From Desulfitobacterium dichloroeliminans LMG P-21439 (lineage in GTDB: Bacteria; Bacillota; Desulfitobacteriia; Desulfitobacteriales; Desulfitobacteriaceae), in the NCBI RefSeq assembly GCF_000243135.2, contig NC_019903.1:348001-412000 (forward strand): a stretch of 64,000 nt of DNA. Reading direction: 5' to 3'. The first letter of the stretch is position 1. The number at the start of each line of letters is the position of its first letter. Below the pieces are notes generated by a model, which was not told the origin of the DNA, ran no database searches, and saw only the letters and a list, made by a program, of their open reading frames with translations. A program made the position numbers and the translations under genes. This document shows positions 33,738 through 42,088 of the stretch, in pieces.

Positions 33738-35162
33738 GTGTTTATGATGAGTCTGAATACGAAGCTAGACACGAAGACGAGCTTCAATCTTAACAAGGTC
33801 GCTAAGTGGCTTAGGATGTTGGTTTTGATCGGTATACTCGGGTTAGTTACTTACGAATCCATTATGCATCAGGTTCTTGGCGGGGGTAAATCGCCATCCG
33901 CCCATGCTTTATGTCCTCTCGGAGGATTAGAAAGTCTTTATACCCTTCTTTTTATGGGAAGCTATATCCAAAAGATATATTCCGGAACTGTGGTTATGCT
34001 CGTTCTAACCGTTGTCTTAGCTCTTCTTTTTAGACGGAGTTTCTGCGGTCTCCTTTGTCCTTTTGGAGCGCTGCAAGAACTATTTGCTCGTTTGGGGATA
34101 AAGTTATTCAAGAAACGCCGAGTTGTACCACAAGTGATTGACCGACCCTTAAGATATCTGAAGTACTTTATTTTAATCCTGATGGTCGGCATGGCATGGT
34201 ACTATGGCACGCTTTGGATATCTCCTTATGACCCCTATGTTGCCTATGGGCACATTACAACGATTCCTGAAGCGATTGAAGAGGACCCCAAAGCGATTAT
34301 TGGTTTTATTTTGCTCGGGATAACCGTAGTTGGTTCATTGATTTATGACCGATTTTTTTGCAAGTATCTATGCCCGGCTGGTGCCCTATATGGAATCTTA
34401 GGGAAGTTCAGCCCCACGAAAGTCGTGAGAAATGATAACCTTTGTATAAACTGCAAAAAATGCAATAAGGCCTGTCCAGTTAATATTGATGTAGAAAAAG
34501 CCGTCAAAGTTACGGATGCGGAGTGTATCAGTTGTAATGAATGTGTTCTCGCGTGTCCCAAAAAGGGTGCCTTGGAGGTTAAAGTCGCTCATAAGGTCAG
34601 CCATCCCTTGCTAACACTGGCAATGGTCGCTGGTTTATTCTTTGGCACGGTTCTCGTAGCCGATGCGACGGGGAACTTTCAGACGATACCTGCTCCGTTA
34701 AAAGAAGGAGAGACTATTCCCGTTTCTGAGGTTAAAGGGTATTACACCATTGAGGAGGCGGCATTAGCTACAGGTTTATCTTTGCCTGAAGTTTATGAAA
34801 GGCTCGAAATACCAGAGCACGTTTCCAAGCTGACAAAAATGAACGAAATTTCTGGGGAAGCTCCGGATTATGACTTTGATGCTGCGAAAGAGAAGGCTGA
34901 GTTAGAGGAGAGTGCTGCAGCTGTCCCAGAGGGGACCGAAGGTGAACCAGAAGGGAGTAAAGAGGAACCGGGGGTCGATGTGAGTGGCATTAAAGGTTCG
35001 ATGACCATACGCGAAGCGGCCGAGGGCTTAAAGATGGACCTGACAGAGTTCTATCAATTTTTTGAAATCCCGGAAGGAGTTCCTGCTCAAACACAAATGA
35101 AGTCGATTGAAATGGTGTCCCCTGGATATAGTTTCAGTCAGGTTAAGGAATCAAAACAATAA
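33738..35162 (+). CDS. NapH/YccM-like membrane polyferredoxin with two C-terminal repeats
   Basis: 474 residues (ATG 33744 or 33747 is also possible). Four to five membrane segments carry the paired motifs of NapH/NosR/YccM proteins (FCGLLCPFGALQELF and FCKYLCPAGALYGILG), then two ferredoxin sites (CINCKKCNKAC, CISCNECVLAC). After a last membrane segment comes an outer region with two related blocks of about 55 residues beginning GYYTIEEAALATGLS and GSMTIREAAEGLKMD, joined by an acidic linker. Such proteins pass electrons from quinol or ferredoxin to periplasmic enzymes. It may serve the exported flavoprotein nearby, but no gene link is seen. Confidence 0.88.
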   Translation: MFMMSLNTKLDTKTSFNLNKVAKWLRMLVLIGILGLVTYESIMHQVLGGGKSPSAHALCPLGGLESLYTLLFMGSYIQKIYSGTVVMLVLTVVLALLFRRSFCGLLCPFGALQELFARLGIKLFKKRRVVPQVIDRPLRYLKYFILILMVGMAWYYGTLWISPYDPYVAYGHITTIPEAIEEDPKAIIGFILLGITVVGSLIYDRFFCKYLCPAGALYGILGKFSPTKVVRNDNLCINCKKCNKACPVNIDVEKAVKVTDAECISCNECVLACPKKGALEVKVAHKVSHPLLTLAMVAGLFFGTVLVADATGNFQTIPAPLKEGETIPVSEVKGYYTIEEAALATGLSLPEVYERLEIPEHVSKLTKMNEISGEAPDYDFDAAKEKAELEESAAAVPEGTEGEPEGSKEEPGVDVSGIKGSMTIREAAEGLKMDLTEFYQFFEIPEGVPAQTQMKSIEMVSPGYSFSQVKESKQ

Positions 35163-35227
35163 TCATCACCTAAAAAGCACAGCCCCAAAATTGCCCTCCT
35201 AAGGTGTATTCTTGATATCATCTTTCG

Positions 35228-35255
35228 CCAAATTCCCAAACGTTTGGGAATTTGG
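35228..35255. repeat. 28-bp perfect palindrome, copy 2 of a dispersed repeat
   Basis: CCAAATTCCCAAAC followed by its exact complement. It differs from the copy at 8184-8213 only in the central bases (AACGTT in place of AGCGCT) and the two outermost bases. It sits between genes, not followed by a T-run. Confidence 0.8.
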
Positions 35256-35350
35256 GTGCTACCAAATGTAAGTAATTTGACAGACCCTCATCTTCTTTGC
35301 CAAGTTTCACCTCGTAATTACGTCTTAATAGCAAAAGGAGGGCGAAGTCT

Positions 35351-36622
35351 ATGAATCGTAAACAGCAATTTATAATAACTTGGCTATTAGTGGCATTGAT
35401 GTTAGGGATGACGTTGACTGGCTGTACCACGAATTCAGCGGTTGGGTCTGGAGATTTGATGAAAGGAATCAAGGGAAACAATGTCCAATTGCCGCCTAAG
35501 ATGGATGCCGAGTTAAATCAGGCTTTGGTGGACTTTACCTGGAATATGTTCAAGGAAAGCAAGGAAAATGAGGGCAATGTGATGATCTCAGCCCCCTCTA
35601 TCTACCTTGTTTTAGGGATGACTTTAAATGGTGCCGAGGGGGCGACCAAGGAGGCCATGCTCAAGGCGCTGTCTGCCCAAAACCTAAAACTGGAGGATCT
35701 TAACGCCGGACTCGCTACTTGGAGCAATTCCTTGATGAATAAAGATAGTAAGGTCGCGGTAAATATCGCCAACTCCATCTGGGTTCGAGAAGGCTATGAA
35801 GCGGACCAGAATTTTTTACAAACCAATGGGGATTATTATCAGGCGGGGATCAGCACCCTTGATTTTAGTGATCCCTCAGCACCTAAGGTAATCAATAAAT
35901 GGGTGGAGCAAAAGACAGAAGGGACCATCGATAAGATCCTCGAGGAAACAAATGAAGATCTCATGATGTATCTGATCAACGCCATCTACTTCAAAGGGGA
36001 CTGGAAGGATCAGTTTAAGGCGGATAAAACCCACCCAAGTAGCTTCACTACCCCCACCGGCAGTGTCGAAGTTCCCTTTATGAACAGACGCGGAAATATC
36101 GATTATTTTCAAGGGAAAGAAGCAACCGGAATCATTTTACCCTATGTGGATGAACGCTTTGCTTTTGTCGGGATATTACCTGAGTCAGGCCAATCTCCCC
36201 GGGAATTTATCGATCAGCTATCGGTTGCCGAAATGTTTAAATTAATCAATAGCAAAGAAATGAAGAACATTCAGCTCTCCTTGCCGAAGTTTGAGAGTCG
36301 TTATGAGGATGAGATGAAGAATGAACTAGCCACTTTAGGGATGGAAATCGCCTTTGATCCCAATCAAGCGGATTTTTCCTTGATGAGTAAGCAACATACG
36401 AAGGATCTTTTTATCGGGGAAGTCAAGCATAAGACCTTTATCAAAGTAGATGAGAAGGGCACGGAAGCGGCTGCTGTGACAGGAGTAGGAATGGAGGCGA
36501 CCAGCGCCCCCATCGACCTCACCCAAGTCGTCTTTGATCGACCTTTTGTCTATGCCATCGTCGATTGGGAGACCAATAGCCCGCTCTTTATGGGGATTAT
36601 GGAGGATCCGACGGCGAAGTAG
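35351..36622 (+). CDS. Serpin (serine protease inhibitor) lipoprotein
   Basis: 423 residues. A lipoprotein signal ends at LTGC (Cys25), so it is tethered outside the membrane. The serpin core is complete: NVMISAPSIYLVLGM, NAIYFKGDWKDQF, IQLSLPKFE and the C-terminal DRPFVYAIVDWETNSPLFMG. The hinge DEKGTEAAAVTGVG has the small residues needed for loop insertion, so it should be inhibitory. Counting 17 from the hinge Glu gives P1 about Thr in MEATSAP, pointing to an elastase- or subtilisin-like target. AGGAGGGCGAAG precedes the ATG. A decayed partial copy lies at 29221. Confidence 0.94.
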   Translation: MNRKQQFIITWLLVALMLGMTLTGCTTNSAVGSGDLMKGIKGNNVQLPPKMDAELNQALVDFTWNMFKESKENEGNVMISAPSIYLVLGMTLNGAEGATKEAMLKALSAQNLKLEDLNAGLATWSNSLMNKDSKVAVNIANSIWVREGYEADQNFLQTNGDYYQAGISTLDFSDPSAPKVINKWVEQKTEGTIDKILEETNEDLMMYLINAIYFKGDWKDQFKADKTHPSSFTTPTGSVEVPFMNRRGNIDYFQGKEATGIILPYVDERFAFVGILPESGQSPREFIDQLSVAEMFKLINSKEMKNIQLSLPKFESRYEDEMKNELATLGMEIAFDPNQADFSLMSKQHTKDLFIGEVKHKTFIKVDEKGTEAAAVTGVGMEATSAPIDLTQVVFDRPFVYAIVDWETNSPLFMGIMEDPTAK

Positions 36623-36662
36623 GCTGTAGACTTAAAAATAGTACGAATAGTGCTAGAGTAGT

Positions 36663-36712
36663 AAAGGGCATCATCAGCGGAAACCTAGGTTTCTCTTGAT
36701 GATGCCCTTTGA
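36663..36712 (+). terminator. Terminator of the serpin gene
   Basis: AAAGGGCATCATCA (36663-36676) pairs perfectly with TGATGATGCCCTTT (36697-36710). The 3' T content is modest. Confidence 0.75.
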
Positions 36713-36750
36713 TGTTTTAAGGCGACTTTGAAATCTTGATGGGATAAAGT

Positions 36751-37734
36751 TCAATAGATAGGCTCTATCTTATTTTTCCCCTTCTTTTTGGCCTCATATA
36801 ATTTCATGTCTGCAGAATGAATAAGCTCTGTAAGATCTTCTCCTTTGTACTGCTCTACACCGCCGCTTATTGTTATTTTCAAATCGTTTACAAAGAAATA
36901 ACCTTCGACAGACTGTCTAATCCGGTCTGATATTTTTGCCGCTTTGGCCAGATCGGTGTCCGTAAATATAACCATGAATTCCTCTCCGCCATATCTTCCT
37001 GCAAAATCGGTATCTCTTATGGTTTTCTTAAAAAGAGCTGCAACATCAGCAAGTACCTGATCGCCGCATATGTGGCCGTTACAGTCATTTACTTTTTTGA
37101 AATCATCTATGTCAAAAATAGCTATAGACAAAGGCTTAGCCATTCTGCTCGCATCGGCTATCTCAGATCTTAAGCGATCAATTAGTGACCTGTGATTATT
37201 GATTTTTGTTAGTACATCAATTGTGGCTTGCTCTGCTAGAATCTCATTTTTGATTTGTAGCTCCAGTTCCAACTCTTTCTTTTCAGAAATATCAAAAACA
37301 ATTCCGGCAAGAAATTTTGGTTTGCCACTATCGTCATATTGTGTTATTTTGCCGCGATCATAATACCATCTATATTTTCCGTCTTTAGCGAGAATCCGAT
37401 ATTCAGCCTCATATACATTTGCTTTTCCATGTAAGTGGTTAAGCATAGCATCCATCGTCTTTTGGAAATCTTCCGGATGAAGTTTATCAGTAAAAAACTG
37501 ATAAGTAACATGCTCTGGTATTTCGCTTTTGTCATAGCCCAAATTAGTTACTTTGAGTGGATTAAATGTCACTGTATTAGTCTTGATATCCCAATACCAA
37601 TGTCCAAGATTGCCGCTCCAAGCGTACTCTAGCTTGGTTTCCTGCTCTTTTTCCCTCAGCAATTCACTATTCAGTAGCTCTACGGCCTCGATACGCTCCA
37701 GAAGCTGTTCCCTTGTGAAATTGATATATTTCAT
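36751..37734 (-). CDS. PAS-GGDEF diguanylate cyclase
   Basis: 327 residues from ATG 37734, chosen because GGAGGGG lies nine bases before it; the upstream in-frame ATG 37788 has none. An N-terminal helix, a PAS/PAC domain (WSGNLGHWYWDI ... EAEYRILAKDGKYRWYYDRG), then a GGDEF domain with the active-site GRYGGEEF and DIDDFKKVND, so it should make cyclic di-GMP. No membrane segment or EAL domain, so the signal is sensed in the cytoplasm. It stands alone between the serpin and the two-component genes. Confidence 0.93.
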   Translation of the reverse strand: MKYINFTREQLLERIEAVELLNSELLREKEQETKLEYAWSGNLGHWYWDIKTNTVTFNPLKVTNLGYDKSEIPEHVTYQFFTDKLHPEDFQKTMDAMLNHLHGKANVYEAEYRILAKDGKYRWYYDRGKITQYDDSGKPKFLAGIVFDISEKKELELELQIKNEILAEQATIDVLTKINNHRSLIDRLRSEIADASRMAKPLSIAIFDIDDFKKVNDCNGHICGDQVLADVAALFKKTIRDTDFAGRYGGEEFMVIFTDTDLAKAAKISDRIRQSVEGYFFVNDLKITISGGVEQYKGEDLTELIHSADMKLYEAKKKGKNKIEPIY

Positions 37735-37846
37735 TGTTTCAAACCCCTCCGTTAAGATTACTAGAAGGTGAAATCTTTTTATAATCATACCATAAAGATA
37801 TTGTTAATCCTATCACGATCGCCGCAATCTGAAGTCACACCCTTTG

Positions 37847-38914
37847 TTATATTAACTTCGGCGGCGAGACACTCGCTGCTTTAGGTAGGGTGACCTGAAA
37901 GCTTGTACCCAAACTCTCCTCACTAGCAAAGGAAAGGGTACCTTGGCAGATCTCCACAATCCGTTTGACGATTGCCAGTCCTAGGCCGTTGCCGACCTCC
38001 GAGCGCGAGGTGTCGCTTTTGTAGAACTTCTCGAAGATATGAGGTTGAATCTCCTGCGCCATGCCGATCCCTTCATCCTTGATCACTACCCTAACAGAAT
38101 CCGGGGATTTCTGCAGAGTAATGGTGAGGGTCCCTTCAGGATGAGAGAACTTAATGGCATTGCCGATGAGGTTGATCCATATTTGCTGGATGAGATCCTC
38201 ATCTCCTTCGTAGTTGACCTTCGCCAAATCGATATCCAAGTGGATAGACTTAGCCGACCAATGCTCCTCTAAGAGCAGGAGGGTTTTGCGGATCTGTTCG
38301 TCCAGAGAAAAAATGACTTTTTTATCTGGAATCACCTGATAGTCAAGCTTAGACAAGCGCAGCATATTTGCGGAAAGGTTATTCAATCTGCGTGATTCTT
38401 GGATGATAATATCTGTGTATTCCTCGAACTTATCCCGAGGGAGGTTCTCGTCTTTAATCATTTCGGCGAAGCCCTGAATGGACACGATGGGGGTCTTGAA
38501 TTCATGGGAGACATTGCTAATAAAATCCTTGCGGAGATACTCCATACTCCGGAGTTCTTGGGTCATGAGGTTGAAATTCTTTGCCAGGATTCCGATCTCA
38601 TCTTCACTCTTATACTGGATTTCCACATCAAAGTTCCCTTTGGCAACCACCTTAGTGCTGTCGCTAATAAGCTTGATTGGTCCCGTAAAGTGTTTTGAAG
38701 CAAAAATCATCAGTATCGAACCGATAACCACACAAAGAACAACTGTCGCCGTTAAAAGAAAGACCATACTTCCTTGGTGGCTGATGGTTCCTAACCTATG
38801 AAAATGATAGGCTGCAACAATCATAAAGGTTAAGGAAACGAGGCAGGATAAACATAGAATACTGATAAATAAGAGAGTGAATTTCGCTCGTATGGACGTT
38901 GTAAAACTTTTCAT
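37847..38914 (-). CDS. Sensor histidine kinase of the ABC-linked two-component system
   Basis: 355 residues. Two membrane segments (about 13-35 and 46-68) with only a tiny external loop, a HAMP domain, HisKA (ISNVSHEFKTPIVSIQGF, His near 151), then the ATPase boxes (IWINLIGNAIKFS, DEGIGMA, GNGLGLAIV). Kinases with almost no outer domain often sense stress in the membrane or through a partner transporter. It overlaps the regulator gene by four bases (ATGA). Confidence 0.93.
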   Translation of the reverse strand: MKSFTTSIRAKFTLLFISILCLSCLVSLTFMIVAAYHFHRLGTISHQGSMVFLLTATVVLCVVIGSILMIFASKHFTGPIKLISDSTKVVAKGNFDVEIQYKSEDEIGILAKNFNLMTQELRSMEYLRKDFISNVSHEFKTPIVSIQGFAEMIKDENLPRDKFEEYTDIIIQESRRLNNLSANMLRLSKLDYQVIPDKKVIFSLDEQIRKTLLLLEEHWSAKSIHLDIDLAKVNYEGDEDLIQQIWINLIGNAIKFSHPEGTLTITLQKSPDSVRVVIKDEGIGMAQEIQPHIFEKFYKSDTSRSEVGNGLGLAIVKRIVEICQGTLSFASEESLGTSFQVTLPKAASVSPPKLI

Positions 38915-39585
38915 ATTTTTTTCTCCGCCTTATAGCCTAAGCCCCGAATGGTCATAATCTTGAATTCTTCTAGGTATTCAAATTTCTTGCGTAGTTTTTT
39001 AATGTGACTGTCCACGGTTCGCTCGTCCACATCCGTATCCATCCCCCAGATCTCATCCAATAAATGCTGGCGGGTAAAAATCTGCTTCGGATAACTCAAG
39101 AGCTTGAACAAAAGATAAAACTCTTTCTTGGGTAATTCATGAACAGTATCCTTGGTGGTGACGGTCAGGGTGTCGTAATCAAGAACAATATCTCCCATAG
39201 TGATTTTACGTTCCGTGGAGATGCGGGCCCGCCGGAGGAGGGCGGCGACTCTGAGGACCAGCTCGTTCAGGTTAATGGGCTTGACCATATAATCATCTGA
39301 GCCCAACTGGAAGCCTTTCTTTTTGTCCTCAAAGCTCTCCTTGGCAGTGACCATAAGGATCGGAGCCGTATAATCCGCCTCCCGCAGGCTTTGGGTGAGT
39401 TCATAACCATCCATCTGCGGCATCATAATATCGCAGATGATTAAATCAATATGCTGTATATCGAGAATTTCTAGAGCTTTTCGGCCATGATCCGCCTGAT
39501 AGATGACATAGCCTTCTTGCTCAAGACGAGCGGCCATCAGCTTTCGAATGTTGGCATTATCTTCAACAACCAGTATGTGAAACAT
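38911..39585 (-). CDS. OmpR-family response regulator
   Basis: 224 residues: a receiver (VVEDN with the acidic pair, D53 in IICDIMMP, Thr in MVTAKES, K in YMVKPI) and a C-terminal winged helix (ELPKKEFYLLFKLLS, VDERTVDSHIKKLRKKFE). It is divergent from the ABC operon at 40124. Two sets of 11-bp-spaced direct repeats in the shared region (39774-39802 and 40040-40078) are likely binding sites for it, the second directly at the ABC operon promoter. Confidence 0.95.
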   Translation of the reverse strand: MFHILVVEDNANIRKLMAARLEQEGYVIYQADHGRKALEILDIQHIDLIICDIMMPQMDGYELTQSLREADYTAPILMVTAKESFEDKKKGFQLGSDDYMVKPINLNELVLRVAALLRRARISTERKITMGDIVLDYDTLTVTTKDTVHELPKKEFYLLFKLLSYPKQIFTRQHLLDEIWGMDTDVDERTVDSHIKKLRKKFEYLEEFKIMTIRGLGYKAEKKI

Positions 39586-39773
39586 AATCTGCCCCCTTTA
39601 TCACGGGAAAACGTTACTTCTCTATGTGAATGCTTGTTTATTCGTGTAAAAACTATTTCTGTAGATGCTAGTTTATTGGGGTAAGTATAAGTGTGAACTT
39701 GTATTTAATGTATTCGTGGTTTGAGACTAGTTGCGGCATATGACTGACTGTAAATATTAGTGTCTCTGGCGTA

Positions 39774-39802
39774 TGTGACCTCAGTGTGACCCCAGTGTGA
39801 CC
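39774..39802. promoter_or_regulatory. Three TGTGACC repeats at 11-bp spacing
   Basis: TGTGACC at 39774, 39785 and 39796, one helical turn apart, the usual arrangement for OmpR-type regulators binding as head-to-tail dimers. Read leftward, a TAATAT (39754-39759) could be a -10 for the two-component genes. Confidence 0.55.
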
Positions 39803-39838
39803 AGATGAAGATTAGATCGAACATAAATAGTATTACCA

Positions 39839-39862
39839 TATAGTGCCGGAGTCGGCACTATA
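39839..39862. promoter_or_regulatory. Palindrome TATAGTGCC-N6-GGCACTATA
   Basis: Nine-bp perfect arms in the region between the two-component genes and the ABC operon. No T-run follows, so an operator or mRNA structure is more likely than a terminator. Confidence 0.45.
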
Positions 39863-40039
39863 GAAATCAAAGGCAGCTGGAATGTCGAAAGGGTTTAGAT
39901 AGTCTTGGCTCTATACTATTTTAACTTACTTAATTGTCATTGTTAATTTTTGCTGTTTTACGGTACTTAACCGTCACTGCATAGTGATACCCTTTGCTTC
40001 CCTAAAGACAAGCATACTATGATTGCCTATAAAATTTCA

Positions 40040-40087
40040 ATCAGGAAGCGTTCAGGACACATTCAGGTCATATTCCGGAGCTATACT
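40040..40087 (+). promoter_or_regulatory. Promoter of the ABC operon with four TTCAGG-type repeats
   Basis: ATCAGG (40040), TTCAGG (40051), TTCAGG (40062) and TTCCGG (40073) are each exactly 11 bases apart. A -10 TATACT follows at 40082-40087 and there is no proper -35. This is the layout of a promoter activated by an OmpR-type regulator. Confidence 0.65.
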
Positions 40088-40123
40088 ACACTTGACCCAT
40101 TAAGAAACGGAGGGATTCCATCC

Positions 40124-41191
40124 ATGAAGAAAAAGCTTCTCATCACAGTTTCCATAGCATCCGCCCTAGCGCTGGTTGCTTTTGTAAAACCAGTCCAGAC
40201 CTTAGCCGTGGAGGTTTTGTCAGTTTTTCGCGTTAATGATGTGCAGACCATTCAAATCACTCTGGCTGATCTGCAAGAAGGCATGCAAAACATGGCCCAT
40301 CTCCAAGAGGAGCTCAAGGCAAAGTACCCCGAGGGGTTCAAGGAAGAGGGGATTGAACATAGATCTCCCATCAATGTCGTGTCGCAACCCCAGCATCAGG
40401 TAGTGGAGCTGGCGAAGGCGGAGGATTTCAAGGCCTTTAGACTGCGCCTGCCTAAGGAGTTGGAGGGACAGACTCCGGCAATCTCAGCCCTCGAGGCCAG
40501 TGAGTTCAAGTTCACTCTAAATGTGCAGGGAATCAACGCGATGCTGGCTACCCTGAAGAGTCCGAAACAGCTGACCCCTGCTTTAGACAATGCCGAGATG
40601 ACCTTAAAGTCTTCAGGGGCGGCTTTGGTGAAGTATGAGGATGTTCTTTTTACAGCTTCGCAAAAATCCCATCTGGATGCTCCGGAAGCAGCCAAGACAG
40701 AGCTGCGAGAGGTAATGCTGAATCTGCCGGTTCTTCCCACCCATCTGCGTCAGCAATTAGCAGAGATTGAATCGGATAGCAACCATATTTATCTGCCTGT
40801 TTTCGAAGGTTTTGGTCGTGTAGTGGACTTAGGCAATCAAAAGGGCTATGTCTATACCTTAACCGATTTAAAGGGTATGATGGAGGGCTTTTCTCAAGAT
40901 ATGCCTATGACCCAGACCGGAACGGAAGCCCCTAGCAAGTACCTAAACCATGCTCAGGGAGAAGTTGATGAAGCTAAAGTAGCCGAGTTTAAAGCTCAGT
41001 TTATTGCTAAGCACGGTGAAGATCAATATACGGCCTTTTTGGAGGCCCATAAAAAGGCTATGGAAGATATGTCCACTATAGATTATGAGAACGCTTCCCT
41101 ACTGATTTGGACTAAGGATGGCAACCTCTATACCTTAACAGGTAATAAGACAGATACTGAGCTGGCAAAAATCGCTAGGAGCGTACGTTAA
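40124..41191 (+). CDS. Exported or membrane-anchored protein of the two-component/ABC operon
   Basis: 355 residues from ATG 40124, which has GGAGGG nine bases before it; the frame stays open upstream to 40019 but without a ribosome site. A basic N-terminus and one hydrophobic segment (LLITVSIASALALVAFV) form a signal or anchor, and the rest is outside. I do not recognise a domain. It heads the operon under the repeat-array promoter, and its stop touches the ATPase gene (41192). It may be the sensor or accessory lipid-side protein of the transporter. Confidence 0.8.
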   Translation: MKKKLLITVSIASALALVAFVKPVQTLAVEVLSVFRVNDVQTIQITLADLQEGMQNMAHLQEELKAKYPEGFKEEGIEHRSPINVVSQPQHQVVELAKAEDFKAFRLRLPKELEGQTPAISALEASEFKFTLNVQGINAMLATLKSPKQLTPALDNAEMTLKSSGAALVKYEDVLFTASQKSHLDAPEAAKTELREVMLNLPVLPTHLRQQLAEIESDSNHIYLPVFEGFGRVVDLGNQKGYVYTLTDLKGMMEGFSQDMPMTQTGTEAPSKYLNHAQGEVDEAKVAEFKAQFIAKHGEDQYTAFLEAHKKAMEDMSTIDYENASLLIWTKDGNLYTLTGNKTDTELAKIARSVR

Positions 41192-42085
41192 ATGATCATC
41201 GAAACACAGGGATTGACCAAGGTCTATGGTAATAAGACCGCTTGTGACCACATCAATCTGGAGGTGGAAGCAGGTCAGGTATATGGTTTTCTGGGTCGTA
41301 ATGGGGCAGGGAAGAGTACCTGTATCAAAATGCTCCTGGGCCTTATTTTTCCCACCTCCGGAGGGGGCACCGTCTTAGGAAAACCCCTAGGAGATGTGAC
41401 AGCCCGCGAAAAGCTCGGCTATCTTCCCGAACTCTTTCGATACCAGGACTGGATGACGGGCTTAGACCTTCTGAACTTCCATGCTCAGTTAAGCCGCCTT
41501 AAGAACAAAAACGAGAAAATCTCCAGGGTTTTGCAGCTCGTGGGTTTGGAAGGACAGGAGAAGTATAAGGTAGGTTCCTACAGCAAAGGGATGCAACAGC
41601 GCATTGGCTTAGCCTGTGCCTTGCTCCCCGATCCCCAGCTGATTTTTCTTGACGAACCGACTTCGGCTCTTGATCCCATCGGACGCAAAGAGGTGCGGGA
41701 CATCATATTTTCCCTCAAAAATGAAGGAACCACCGTGTTCCTCAATAGCCATCTACTCAGTGAAGTGGAAGCAGTCTGCGACAGTGTGACCTTTATTCAT
41801 AAGGGCAAGGTCGTGAAATCCTCTTCCATGGAAGAACTGCTCAGGGGTGAAATCTCCCTGACCCTGCGGGCCAAGGGTGTAAGTGAAGAGACCTTAATGG
41901 GTGAGGGGAAGCAATCTGTGGAACGCATAGGTGAGGATACCTTCCTCGTCGTTCTCCGAGACTACGGAGAAATTCCGGTCCTCGCCAACCGTCTTATAGC
42001 CCAAGGGGCAACTCTTTATGAACTGACTCCCCGCCATGAAACCCTCGAATCAGTGTTTTTGCAGCTTGTGGGAGAGGAGGAATAA
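41192..42085 (+). CDS. ABC transporter ATP-binding protein
   Basis: 297 residues. Walker A GRNGAGKST (about 36-44), signature YSKGMQQRIGLA, Walker B LIFLDEPTSALDP, H-loop LNSHLLSE, then a C-terminal accessory domain as in ABC-2 exporters (CcmA/BcrA type). It starts right after the stop of the gene at 40124 and is followed in the same reading frame by the permease after one stop codon. Confidence 0.94.
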   Translation: MIIETQGLTKVYGNKTACDHINLEVEAGQVYGFLGRNGAGKSTCIKMLLGLIFPTSGGGTVLGKPLGDVTAREKLGYLPELFRYQDWMTGLDLLNFHAQLSRLKNKNEKISRVLQLVGLEGQEKYKVGSYSKGMQQRIGLACALLPDPQLIFLDEPTSALDPIGRKEVRDIIFSLKNEGTTVFLNSHLLSEVEAVCDSVTFIHKGKVVKSSSMEELLRGEISLTLRAKGVSEETLMGEGKQSVERIGEDTFLVVLRDYGEIPVLANRLIAQGATLYELTPRHETLESVFLQLVGEEE

Positions 42086-42088
42086 GCC

